Made by a program: the position numbers and the translations under genes | Shown: positions 24,637 to 33,401 of the stretch, one piece after another | Layout: each line of letters begins with the position of its first letter | Position numbering within the stretch: position 1 is the first letter of the stretch | The notes under the pieces: generated by a model | Databases searched by the model: none | Told to the model about the DNA's origin: nothing | Seen by the model: only the letters and a program-made list of their open reading frames with translations | Source: UBA830 sp002295635 | Lineage (GTDB): Bacteria; Pseudomonadota; Alphaproteobacteria; MPNO01; UBA830 | Direction: 5' to 3' | Length of the DNA: 64,000 bases | Assembly: GCA_002295635.1 (NCBI GenBank) | Contig: DBHK01000019.1 | Span: 1-64,000 of the forward strand

Positions 24637-25089
24637 ATGCCACGACGATATTTTGAAGACTTCCACGTGGGTCAGACTTGGACCTATCCAGCTTGGACCC
24701 TGACGGAGGAGAAACTCATAGAGTTTGCTATGCGATACGACCCGCAGCCTATTCACACAGACTCTAACTCAGTTGCCGCGGGAGTTTACGGCGGCGTAAT
24801 CGCGAGTGGGTGGCAGACTGCGCTGGATTGTATTACGCCTTTTCTCGAAGAGGTAATGAAAGAAACCGTTGGTCTCGCATCTCCGGGGTTGGAGACGTTC
24901 GAATGGAATCAACCTGTTCGGGCGGGTGAACCTATTACTCCGCAGACGAGGGTCCTTGAAGCCCGGACATCGAAGTCAAAGCCTGATCGTGGCATCGTGA
25001 AGCTGGAGTTCAGCGGAATAAATAGTAAGGGGTATATTGTATGGCGTGCAATCGGCATATTTTTTATCGGTAATAGATCTATCGATTGA
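24637..25089 (+). CDS. MaoC-like dehydratase/hydratase
   Basis: 150-residue hot-dog-fold protein. The hydratase-2 motif has Asp35 and His40 in YDPQPIHTD, followed by YGGVIASGWQT. Stand-alone MaoC proteins hydrate 2-enoyl-CoA esters, often in fatty or branched acyl-CoA pathways. ATG at 24637. It is divergent from the HibCH/crotonase genes (133 bp apart) and convergent with cysS. Substrate is not evident. Confidence 0.88.
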   Translation: MPRRYFEDFHVGQTWTYPAWTLTEEKLIEFAMRYDPQPIHTDSNSVAAGVYGGVIASGWQTALDCITPFLEEVMKETVGLASPGLETFEWNQPVRAGEPITPQTRVLEARTSKSKPDRGIVKLEFSGINSKGYIVWRAIGIFFIGNRSID

Positions 25090-25162
25090 GCGGTAGCGCA
25101 TTCTCTGAGCTCTCCCAAGATGCAGACTACGCTCGAGTTGGCGGTTTCGGTAGGTTAAAGTA

Positions 25163-26542
25163 TCAGGTGCGGCGCCAACTTGTACCGCTAGGCCCGTCCT
25201 CCAACAGGATATTCTGTGCCGCTAATTCGTCCCGAATACGGTCGGCGGTCCCATATTCCTTTGCCTGTTTTGCTGATTGCCGAGCCTCAATAAGTCTCTC
25301 AATTTCAGTTGCAGATAATCCTTTATTCCCCCTTGTTTCGCCGGCGAACCATGAGGGGGCATCCTGCTGTAATAAACCCAACAAATCTGCGGATCCTAGA
25401 AACTCACCTTTGATTCTGCTTTTCTCTTTTGCAGCTGTCGCTGTATTCGCTTGTCGGGCCAACTCGAATAGCGTCGCAAGTGCTTTGGGGGTGTTGAGAT
25501 CGTCGTTTAGCGCGGCAAGGAAGTCGGCATTGGGTTCCGCGTTCGGATCGGTTTTGACGTCAGACAGTTTGCGCAGCGCGCCATAAAGTCTGTCGAGCAT
25601 ACGTTTTGCTTGATCTAGCCCTTCGTCTGTCCAGTCAAGCGGTTGTCGGTAATGGGCATTCAGTAACGCAAGTCGAATTGCCTCGCCCGGTGCCTGTTTC
25701 AGCAAGTCATTTACCAGAAGCACGTTACCGGTGGATTTTGACATTTTTTCTTTGTCGACATTTACGAAGCCGTTATGCAGCCAATAACGTACAAAGTCTT
25801 TACCGTGAGCACAGGTCGATTGTGCAATTTCATTTTCATGGTGCGGAAAAACTAAATCGGCCCCCCCACCATGAATATCAATGGTTTGACCCAAATGCTT
25901 CTCGATCATGCACGAGCATTCCAGGTGCCATCCGGGTCGGCCACGACCCCACGGACTGTCCCAGCCCGGGAGATCAGGTGTGGAGGGCTTCCACAAGATA
26001 AAATCCGATGGAGACTTCTTATAAGGCGCTATTTCTACGCGTGCTCCAGCGAGTAGTTCATCCTGATTTCGTCTCGATAGCTGCCCATATTCCGAATAAC
26101 TGGGTACGCTGAACAATACGTGCTCATTTGCAACGTAGGCATGTTTTTTTTCTATGAGAATTTTCAACATAGATATCATTTCTGGGATATGATCTGTCGC
26201 ATGCGGTTCTATATCGGGCGGTTCGACGCCGAGCGACGCCATATCTTCTAGGTAAATCTTCTCGAATTTTTTGGTGATCTCACCTATCTCTACGCCCTGC
26301 TCGGCGGCAGCGGTATTAATTTTGTCATCGATATCTGTTATGTTTCGGGCAAATACTACTTTTGGCCATTGATGCCTAAGTACACGCGCAAGAACGTCAA
26401 ATGCAACCGCGGGGCGGGCATTTCCGATATGGGCGTACGAATAAACCGTTGGTCCGCATACATACATCGTGACCCGCTCTGGATTGATGGGAACGAAATC
26501 TTCCTTGCTACGGCTTAACGTGTTGTAGAGTTTGACCGACAT
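25163..26542 (-). CDS. cysS: Cysteinyl-tRNA synthetase
   Basis: 459-residue class I aminoacyl-tRNA synthetase, the expected length. YVCGPTVYSYAHIGNARP holds the zinc-ligand Cys and the HIGN form of the HIGH motif. WHLECSCM and GGGADLVFPHHENE supply the remaining zinc ligands, and KEKMSKSTGN is the KMSKS loop. The C-terminal helical DALR-type region ends at the window position 25163. ATG at 26542. It is the one core housekeeping gene among accessory catabolic genes. It is divergent from the alpha/beta hydrolase and convergent with maoC. Confidence 0.97.
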   Translation of the reverse strand: MSVKLYNTLSRSKEDFVPINPERVTMYVCGPTVYSYAHIGNARPAVAFDVLARVLRHQWPKVVFARNITDIDDKINTAAAEQGVEIGEITKKFEKIYLEDMASLGVEPPDIEPHATDHIPEMISMLKILIEKKHAYVANEHVLFSVPSYSEYGQLSRRNQDELLAGARVEIAPYKKSPSDFILWKPSTPDLPGWDSPWGRGRPGWHLECSCMIEKHLGQTIDIHGGGADLVFPHHENEIAQSTCAHGKDFVRYWLHNGFVNVDKEKMSKSTGNVLLVNDLLKQAPGEAIRLALLNAHYRQPLDWTDEGLDQAKRMLDRLYGALRKLSDVKTDPNAEPNADFLAALNDDLNTPKALATLFELARQANTATAAKEKSRIKGEFLGSADLLGLLQQDAPSWFAGETRGNKGLSATEIERLIEARQSAKQAKEYGTADRIRDELAAQNILLEDGPSGTSWRRT

Positions 26543-26604
26543 AACGGACTGAAAATAAGCACTGACTACATGTTGTCTACCAATAAAAAGAGGGGAATGC
26601 TGGT

Positions 26605-27477
26605 TTGTCGCTGATTTACAAAGGATATGATCGAGAGGGCCTCGATAGGCAATATGATCTTAGATCACTCTGGCCCGATGTCCCGGCGGTAATTGACCGA
26701 CGCGAAAATGAAAGTGCTCGGGTGCGCGAGCGAATAAACGGCCGCTTGGATATTGCTTATGGTGAAAGTGCGGGAGAACGGCTAGATATTTTTCCACCTT
26801 CAAATAGTCGGAACGGTGGACCCGCTCTGATCTATATTCATGGTGGTTACTGGCAACTCTCTGATAAAAATGACACGACTTATATCGCGCCCGCATTCCT
26901 CGATGCAGGAATTAATTTCATCACGCTGAATTACACTCTTGCCCCCGCCGCTACGTTGGACGATATGGTCCGTCAGTGCCGCCAGGCAGTCGCTTGGATT
27001 TGGCATCATGCTGCGGAGATTGGGATAAACCGCGATAGACTTCATTTGGCTGGGCACTCTGCCGGCGGACACCTAACAGCGATGATGCTTGCGACTGATT
27101 GGACGAAGTTCGATCGCGGTCTACCGCCTGATCCCATCGCTGGGGCCTGCGCCCTGTCGGGTCTTTATGACCTGGAGCCGATCCGTCTCTGTTTTGTGAA
27201 CGATGTACTTGGTCTTGAAGCGGACGCGGTGATCAGAAACAGTCCACTGTATCTCGATCCACTGTTAAATATCCCTGTCATTCTCTCCGTTGGTGAGAAC
27301 GAAACCGATGAATTCAAACGTCATCAGAAAGAACTTTTTTCCGCTTGGAGTGCGAAAGGCCTTGCGGTGGAACAAATCCTGGCGCCAGACTGTCATCATT
27401 ACACTATCGTAGAGCACTTCGGAGATCCAAATGGAGAGTTGCACCGCGCGATGATAGAGATGATGCGGGAAGACTGA
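26605..27477 (+). CDS. Alpha/beta hydrolase, kynurenine formamidase-like
   Basis: 290-residue alpha/beta hydrolase. The oxyanion-hole motif HGGYWQ (79-84) and the nucleophile Ser152 in GHSAGGH match arylformamidase/kynurenine formamidase-type enzymes; the likely acid and His lie in GENETDE and DCHHYTIVE. Such enzymes hydrolyse N-formyl or other aryl amides and esters. The start is TTG at 26605 with GAGGGG about 9 bases upstream; the nearer ATG runs into a stop. The TauD/TfdA gene follows closely on the same strand. Kynurenine as substrate is only an inference. Confidence 0.8.
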   Translation: MSLIYKGYDREGLDRQYDLRSLWPDVPAVIDRRENESARVRERINGRLDIAYGESAGERLDIFPPSNSRNGGPALIYIHGGYWQLSDKNDTTYIAPAFLDAGINFITLNYTLAPAATLDDMVRQCRQAVAWIWHHAAEIGINRDRLHLAGHSAGGHLTAMMLATDWTKFDRGLPPDPIAGACALSGLYDLEPIRLCFVNDVLGLEADAVIRNSPLYLDPLLNIPVILSVGENETDEFKRHQKELFSAWSAKGLAVEQILAPDCHHYTIVEHFGDPNGELHRAMIEMMRED

Positions 27478-27489
27478 GGTAGGGTGGGC

Positions 27490-28350
27490 ATGGCTAATGT
27501 TGATACGCTGGATTTAAAAAAGACGGATGCGCCGTTGGGAGCAGAGGTAGTCGGGCTCGATCTGACTAAAAAGCTATCGTCCGCTGCGATAGAGGCTCTA
27601 TTGCAGGCATGGTACGAAAATCAGGTTTTGGTGATACGAGATCAGAATCTCACGCCGCAACAACTAGTTGCGTTCACGGCTCAACTCGGTGAACCGGGCC
27701 GACCCAGAATGCCGTCTCAAGCCGTCAGGGATATCATCCCCGATTTGCCACCGGAAATTATGATTGTGTCTAATGTACGTGTCGACGGTAAGCCACTAGG
27801 CCTCGCGCACGACGGTGAGATGTGGTTTCATAGTGACATGTGTTACACGGAAGTACCTCACACTGCGACCATGCTATACGCTGTTGACCTACCCTCGTAT
27901 GGCGGTAATACAAAATTTGCTAACATGTATGCTGCCTACCGAAACCTTGATTCGGGAACCCGCTCTAAGCTGGAAGGCAGAAGGGCTCTTCAGGTTCACG
28001 ATTACAAACGAAAAGAGCGCCCGGGGGTAGATCTTGATCTTACAAAGATAGGGAACCACTCCCATCCTGTCTTCATTACGCACCCTGAGACCGGTAAGAA
28101 AGCTCTTTACGTCAACCGTTTGATGACTGCGCGAATAGAGGGGCTAACTGAAACGGAGAGCGACGCGGTTTTGGAGGAGTTATTTGCTGTTGGTGAAGAT
28201 CCGGCAATCGTTTATGAGCATGTCTGGAAGCACGGAGATCTGGTGATCTGGGATAATCGCTGTGTCACACATGCACGTACCGATTTTCCACAGGAGGAAC
28301 GCCGCCTCCTGCAGCGAACGACCCTAGTGGGCAGAAAGGCCCCAAGTTAG
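27490..28350 (+). CDS. TauD/TfdA-family Fe(II)/2-oxoglutarate dioxygenase
   Basis: 286-residue TauD/TfdA-fold enzyme. The iron triad is H114 and D116 in WFHSDMCY and H261 in CVTHARTDF. The 2-oxoglutarate-binding Arg is in the following ERRLLQRTTLVG. Family members hydroxylate sulfonates, phenoxyacetates, or other small acids, leading to their cleavage. ATG at 27490 is preferred over GTG at 27484. It starts 12 bp after the alpha/beta hydrolase and is convergent with the dihydroxyphthalate-decarboxylase-like gene. Substrate not identifiable. Confidence 0.9.
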   Translation: MANVDTLDLKKTDAPLGAEVVGLDLTKKLSSAAIEALLQAWYENQVLVIRDQNLTPQQLVAFTAQLGEPGRPRMPSQAVRDIIPDLPPEIMIVSNVRVDGKPLGLAHDGEMWFHSDMCYTEVPHTATMLYAVDLPSYGGNTKFANMYAAYRNLDSGTRSKLEGRRALQVHDYKRKERPGVDLDLTKIGNHSHPVFITHPETGKKALYVNRLMTARIEGLTETESDAVLEELFAVGEDPAIVYEHVWKHGDLVIWDNRCVTHARTDFPQEERRLLQRTTLVGRKAPS

Positions 28351-28366
28351 CTTGTTGTTTTAGGTC

Positions 28367-29359
28367 CTAGCCACTGGTCCATTCGCCACGCCCACGGGAC
28401 TCAAGCATTACATCCATATAGAAATCGTCGACGCTGGAGAGATTTGTAATCAGGCCACCGGATTTTGAATAAGCTATGAGGGTGTCAAGGTTCTTCCGAT
28501 TAGGAAAAGTGAGGCCGTATTCCCACGGATCCGTTCCCAATAATTCTCGCTGAGCGTCCCATTCGTCCAGAAACCACGCGAGAGGCACAATGCGCGGATT
28601 ACTCATCCTACGATACGCCGCCTGCTTCGCTTTTTCGAAAGCCTGAGCGAGGTTGTTGGCCACCCATGGGTGCTCTTTTAATACTGTGTCGCGGATAGCT
28701 GTAGCATGCATAATCGGAAATATGCCAGTCCGCTTATAATACGCCTCTTCTTCGGTGCGGTAGTCTTTGAACAATCTGTCCACCCGTTTATCTCCCCGCA
28801 GAATAGGCGGGATAATATCCGGATGAATGACTGCATCGATCTCCCCCTCGGCCAGCATTTCGGAGATATCAGAACCTGATGGTGCGTTGTTTATTCTGAT
28901 ACCCTTTGGCGCATCAAAAGGTATTTCTTCCTCCAACTCCGTAATCCATTCGATGCTAGTCAGGTCGACCCCATACTCGTCGGCAAGAAGACCACGCAAG
29001 TATAGAACTGCGGTAGCCTGGTAAGTTTTGATACCAACCCTTCTACCGTTTAGATCCGCCGGTTTCGTAATGTCTTTCGCGGTGTTTACGAAAATAAAAC
29101 CGTGACGAAATCTTCGGTGTAAGAATACAGGGATCGCCGAGAACCCTTGCCCACGGTCTTTAGCCATTAAATAAGACGAGCCGGAAAGCTCGCACACATC
29201 GAACTCCTCGTTCCGTATCATGCGCCAGTGGCGCGAGGAAGAGTCCATGTCTGTTAGTACGTTGAGTTCTACGCCGTCAGGGGCGATTGAGCCATCTTTT
29301 AACGACTTTACGATCTCATAGTCGCCACAGGCTAGCGTCAGTTTAAGTTTTGCGCTCAT
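28367..29359 (-). CDS. 4,5-dihydroxyphthalate decarboxylase-like protein (periplasmic-binding-protein fold)
   Basis: 330 residues with no signal peptide. KLTLACGDYEIVKSLKDG at the start, the LNGRRVGIKTYQATAVLYLRG segment and the later GEIDAVIHPDIIPP resemble 4,5-dihydroxyphthalate decarboxylases (Pht5-like), which use a cytoplasmic periplasmic-binding fold. The absence of a leader argues against a transporter binding protein. Members may decarboxylate other dihydroxylated acids. It lies on the same strand as and 171 bp downstream of the isochorismatase-fold gene. Activity is inferred from family resemblance. Confidence 0.75.
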   Translation of the reverse strand: MSAKLKLTLACGDYEIVKSLKDGSIAPDGVELNVLTDMDSSSRHWRMIRNEEFDVCELSGSSYLMAKDRGQGFSAIPVFLHRRFRHGFIFVNTAKDITKPADLNGRRVGIKTYQATAVLYLRGLLADEYGVDLTSIEWITELEEEIPFDAPKGIRINNAPSGSDISEMLAEGEIDAVIHPDIIPPILRGDKRVDRLFKDYRTEEEAYYKRTGIFPIMHATAIRDTVLKEHPWVANNLAQAFEKAKQAAYRRMSNPRIVPLAWFLDEWDAQRELLGTDPWEYGLTFPNRKNLDTLIAYSKSGGLITNLSSVDDFYMDVMLESRGRGEWTSG

Positions 29360-29530
29360 AATACCTAGTTCTCTAAATTTATATAGAAATTCTCTGTCTG
29401 GCCCAGTTCAAAGGCCTCCAATGGTTATCTCTCTCATTCAGTCTTTGGTGCACAGGTCTTCGTCCGGTCGGTCAGCGACGATTCCAATTCTTTCCGAATT
29501 TCTGATTTGTCGACTAAAGTTGGCATATCT

Positions 29531-30235
29531 CTACTCCGCTGCCTGTGCAGGAGGATATGTAAGTTCAAGATGCGCCACGATCTCTTCAAGAACCATAACG
29601 TCTGCGTATTTATGGTGCATATCGAAAAGGTTGATCTTGTGGGAAATTTCCGATCGATCGAAGACGCATTCTTCGGCAATTGTAGCGTGGTATCCGTACG
29701 AATAGGCGTCGACGACCGAGGCACGGACACACCCTGAAGTGCTCTCACCGCAAATGATCAAACTATTGACTCCCAGACGCGTGAGGTGTGCCACTAGAGG
29801 TGTTGAGTGAAAAGCACTCGCACGCTCCTTACGGACAACAATATCGTTATCTTGCGGTTCGAAAGCGGGATGAATATCCATCATGTTATCGCCGACATCA
29901 TAGCCGGTTTGTCGATTGGTCGAACGCACCCTTCCTTTTCGAACCGACCCTGTGAGATAAATTATTGGGAGGGAGGCAGCGCGGCAGGCGGCAAATAGTT
30001 TTTTCGTCGGCTCGACCGCATCCCAGGCAAACTTACCGCACGAATTTGGGAATTCGTTAACCAGTTCTTCCGGATATTTTGTTGGGTCCCCTCGATAAAC
30101 GAAGTTGTAGAGGTCAATAGCAAGTAATGCTGGCCGCTCGCCGACATATAAATCTCGCTGATACGGTTCGTATATCCTCATAACGTCTGGAGAGATGACG
30201 TCTTTCCAGCAATGATCCTCAAAGTACCTACCCAT
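29531..30235 (-). CDS. Isochorismatase-fold cysteine hydrolase (N-carbamoylsarcosine amidase-like)
   Basis: 234-residue isochorismatase-fold enzyme. The catalytic triad is D41 (AIDLYNF), K136 (VVRKERASAF) and C169 (ESTSGCVRAS). Relatives include N-carbamoylsarcosine amidase, maleamate amidase and ureidoacrylate amidase, which hydrolyse C-N bonds to release ammonia or carbamate. ATG at 30235 has AGGAAGGA 6-7 bases upstream; a longer frame to 30337 is less likely. It is divergent from the DUF1015 gene. Substrate is unknown, but the decarboxylase-like gene downstream suggests ring-fragment catabolism. Confidence 0.87.
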   Translation of the reverse strand: MGRYFEDHCWKDVISPDVMRIYEPYQRDLYVGERPALLAIDLYNFVYRGDPTKYPEELVNEFPNSCGKFAWDAVEPTKKLFAACRAASLPIIYLTGSVRKGRVRSTNRQTGYDVGDNMMDIHPAFEPQDNDIVVRKERASAFHSTPLVAHLTRLGVNSLIICGESTSGCVRASVVDAYSYGYHATIAEECVFDRSEISHKINLFDMHHKYADVMVLEEIVAHLELTYPPAQAAE

Positions 30236-30404
30236 AGAAAATCCTTCCTTCGTTCCTCTCAATTGTAGCGTTGATCTCGGCAAAGGGCGACTCGCCGTCC
30301 AGAAGGCACCATGATAATGTGACAAATAGAGTATCAAACGGGTATAGCTGCTAACACTTTTCAGATTTACCTGACCACCCTTTACCTGATTTGCGCTTCA
30401 TAAT

Positions 30405-31658
30405 ATGGCTCATGACATTCCAATTATCGTTCGGCCCTTCAAGGGGATGAGGCCTGTAACCGGACGGGCTGATGATATCGCCGCACCTCCTTATGACGTA
30501 GTAAATGTAGAGGAGGCGCGTTCGTTATCAAACGGAAAGCCGCATACCTTCTTTCACGTTTCTCGGGCAGAAATTGATCTGCCGCCGGGAACAGACCCGT
30601 ATGCAACTGAAGTCTATCAGACTGCGGCTGGTAATCTAAAAAATATGGAAGAATCAGGTATCTTAATCCGAGACACTGTACCCTGTTTCTACATTTACCG
30701 GATTACCGCCAATGGTCGATCCCAGACGGGCGTGGCTTTTTCTGCATCCGTGGATGCTTACAACCGAAATCAGATCAAGAAACACGAAATGACACGGCCC
30801 TCAAAGGAAGACGATCGGGTCCGACAGATAGACACCATCAACGCGATCACGGGACCTGTTCTAACGGTGCACCGCTCCCATTCCGAGCTCTCGGCTCTTA
30901 TAAATTCTGCCTCCTCAGGAGTTCCTGAAGCTGTCGCTGCAGATGTGGGCGGGGCAAGACACGAGCTCTGGGTAGTCTCCAATCCGGATAAGGTTGATGC
31001 GATCTCCGCAGCCATAAACGGCATGGATGCGATCTATATAGCCGACGGTCATCATAGGTCTGCTGCTGCTGTGCGGGTAGCGGAGGCCCGGCGAAATGCA
31101 AACCCGGATCATGATGGAACGGAACCCTATAACGGTTTTCTAGCCGTGAGTTTTCCCGATGATGAGTTGACTATCCTCGATTATAACCGGGTGGTTCGAG
31201 ATCTAAATGGTATGACCTCCGATGTTTTTCGAATGGAGTTATTAAAGTCATACAGTATTGAAATAGTATCTGCAGAAGTTCGTCCGCAGAAAGCGAAGAC
31301 CTTTGGTATGTATCTTGACGGGTCTTGGTCGCTAATCAGTCCTATCGGGCCGGAGAAAACAGAAGGCCTGATAGAAAGTTTAGACGTGCAGCTTTTATAT
31401 CGTTCTATCCTTTCCCCCTTGTTGGGCGTTGGGGATCAGAGAACAGATATCCGCATCGATTTCGTAGGGGGCTCTCGAGGTCCTGAGGAGGTTGCTAGGC
31501 GCGTAGACTCCGGCGAAATGAAGGTCGGCTTCACGTTATATCCGCCATCCATAGCTGATCTGATGTCCGTTGCCGATGCAAACATGATCATGCCGCCTAA
31601 ATCTACTTGGTTCGAGCCTAAGCTCGCCGATGGCATGATTTCGCTTCCGTTGGACTGA
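30405..31658 (+). CDS. DUF1015-family protein
   Basis: 417-residue cytoplasmic protein. The N-terminus IIVRPFKGMRPVTGRADDIAAPPYDVV, the middle SKEDDRVRQIDTINAITGPVL and the IYIADGHHRSAAAVR segment (His-His-Arg) are the family's diagnostic blocks. The family is related in fold to ParB/SerK-type enzymes, and some members are discussed as free-amino-acid kinases, but a role here is unproven. ATG at 30405. It is divergent from the isochorismatase-fold gene and convergent with hyuB, with 12 bp between stops. Confidence 0.85.
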   Translation: MAHDIPIIVRPFKGMRPVTGRADDIAAPPYDVVNVEEARSLSNGKPHTFFHVSRAEIDLPPGTDPYATEVYQTAAGNLKNMEESGILIRDTVPCFYIYRITANGRSQTGVAFSASVDAYNRNQIKKHEMTRPSKEDDRVRQIDTINAITGPVLTVHRSHSELSALINSASSGVPEAVAADVGGARHELWVVSNPDKVDAISAAINGMDAIYIADGHHRSAAAVRVAEARRNANPDHDGTEPYNGFLAVSFPDDELTILDYNRVVRDLNGMTSDVFRMELLKSYSIEIVSAEVRPQKAKTFGMYLDGSWSLISPIGPEKTEGLIESLDVQLLYRSILSPLLGVGDQRTDIRIDFVGGSRGPEEVARRVDSGEMKVGFTLYPPSIADLMSVADANMIMPPKSTWFEPKLADGMISLPLD

Positions 31659-31670
31659 TTCTTTGAAATA

Positions 31671-33401
31671 TTACGATCGGAGTTTTTTGGTTGCATCGGG
31701 GTCGAGGTTACCGTCTTCATCACAAACGACACCGTAATCGTCGCGCGCGGAATCGACGCTGACATATCCTTGTCGGACCTCGTTAGCGACTGTTTCCGCC
31801 GGTCGTTTGTGTGGATCCCCAAACCCACCGCCGCCGCCGGAGCGAACTGCAAAAGCGTCCCCTCTCTTAATACGGGCAGTCAGTAGTTTAGCATTTGGGT
31901 AGTCCTCCTTCCACGTGCCATCTGCTCGCAAGACAACTGAGTTTCCTGAGGCTTCCTTGCCGCCGTTAAGCCCCCATGGTTTGCAATGCATGCGTTCGAC
32001 TTGTGCGTTGAGCATGAAGTCGGATCGCGCCTGGACGGTATTTTCGCAGCCAAGGCCACCACGATATTCACCCGCGCCACCTGAATCCTCCCGTAAAGCG
32101 TAATTCTCTATTAGAAACGGATATTTTGATTCCAATTGTTCGGCTGGGCTGTTGTGGGTGTCACCGTCGTTGATACAGACGGTCGCGCTAATACCGTCCT
32201 CGGATTTTTTTGCCCCCCAGCCACCGCCGGTTGGTCCGATGAATGCGATATAAAACTCGTTGCTCTTAGGATTGATGCCATTGAGCATTGCAATAACAAG
32301 GTCGGCATGATGGCCGGCGATAGTCCGGTCCGGAATCGCCGGCGTCAGCGCTTTGAAAACCGTATCAACAATCGTCATTGGGAATGTCATCCACCAACGC
32401 ATTGGCGCAGGTTTGACTGCGCTTACGACTCGCCCAGGCGGAACGATCGCGGTTAAGTTACGGAAAGATCCGTCATTAATCGGATAATCGGTGGGTGAGG
32501 TAATACATTTAAAAGCGACCTGCGAGCAGGCATACCCAGTAGTTATACCGGAATTATAGAAACCGCGTACTTGTTCCGCGACATCCGATAAATCGACAGT
32601 CATTTCATCGCCTTCGACAATCACTTTAACCCGTATCGGGATGCGGTCCGAAATGCTTACCCCATCATCATCCATATAGGAATTTGCCTCATAGACGCCG
32701 TCAGGTATGGATAACGTACGCGACCGGGCGGCGCGTTCTGATTGGTCCATGATTTCGGAGATGGACGCTGCAACTTGCTTGCGGCCATATCGTTTAACCA
32801 GTTCAAGGTAACGGCGCTCGCCGGTAGTAATAGCTGTTATTTGGGCCCTGAGGTCTCCCATCGCACGGTCTGGTAACCGGACGTTCGCGCGTATGATGTC
32901 AACGATCTCATTGTTAACTTTGCCTTCGCGCTGATATTTAACAATCGGAATTTGTAGGCCTTCAGAGTAGATATCTGTCGTTATACCGTCCAAAGTACCT
33001 CCGATGTCAGGCCAGTGGGCCATGCAACATGCGAATCCGATTAGTTCATCATCGAGAAAGATAGGGATCGAGAACGTTAAATGGTTCAGATGGCTGCCGG
33101 TGACATATGCGTCATTCGTGAGCAGGATATCACCCTGCTTTATATTCTCTGGACCGTAGTGTTCAAGTTTCGCCTTGATCGTCTCTGCCATACCTCGGAT
33201 GAACATAGGTAACCCGAGGCCGATGGAGATCGTTTCTCCTTTTTCAGTAAAAAGCCCCACCGTAAAGTCTAACGCTTCGTATATAATCATATTATAGGCG
33301 GTGCGCATCAGGTTAGACTTCATCTCCTCCGTTATCGCGATAACGCCATTGCGGACGATCTCGGTAACGACGGGGTCTGAGCTTGCGATCGAAGAGTTCA
33401 T
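31671..33401 (-). CDS. HyuB-type subunit of hydantoinase/5-oxoprolinase/acetophenone carboxylase family
   Basis: 576-residue HyuB-family protein with the characteristic NGVIAITEEMKSNLMRTAYNMIIYEALDFTVGLF, DILLTNDAYVTGSHLNHL and the Gly-rich AVRSGGGGGFGDPHKRP near the C-terminus. HyuA/HyuB pairs perform ATP-dependent hydrolysis of hydantoins or 5-oxoproline, or carboxylation of ketones such as acetophenone or acetone-like substrates. ATG at 33401 overlaps the hyuA stop by 4 bp. It is convergent with the DUF1015 gene. The substrate is not evident. Confidence 0.9.
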   Translation of the reverse strand: MNSSIASSDPVVTEIVRNGVIAITEEMKSNLMRTAYNMIIYEALDFTVGLFTEKGETISIGLGLPMFIRGMAETIKAKLEHYGPENIKQGDILLTNDAYVTGSHLNHLTFSIPIFLDDELIGFACCMAHWPDIGGTLDGITTDIYSEGLQIPIVKYQREGKVNNEIVDIIRANVRLPDRAMGDLRAQITAITTGERRYLELVKRYGRKQVAASISEIMDQSERAARSRTLSIPDGVYEANSYMDDDGVSISDRIPIRVKVIVEGDEMTVDLSDVAEQVRGFYNSGITTGYACSQVAFKCITSPTDYPINDGSFRNLTAIVPPGRVVSAVKPAPMRWWMTFPMTIVDTVFKALTPAIPDRTIAGHHADLVIAMLNGINPKSNEFYIAFIGPTGGGWGAKKSEDGISATVCINDGDTHNSPAEQLESKYPFLIENYALREDSGGAGEYRGGLGCENTVQARSDFMLNAQVERMHCKPWGLNGGKEASGNSVVLRADGTWKEDYPNAKLLTARIKRGDAFAVRSGGGGGFGDPHKRPAETVANEVRQGYVSVDSARDDYGVVCDEDGNLDPDATKKLRS

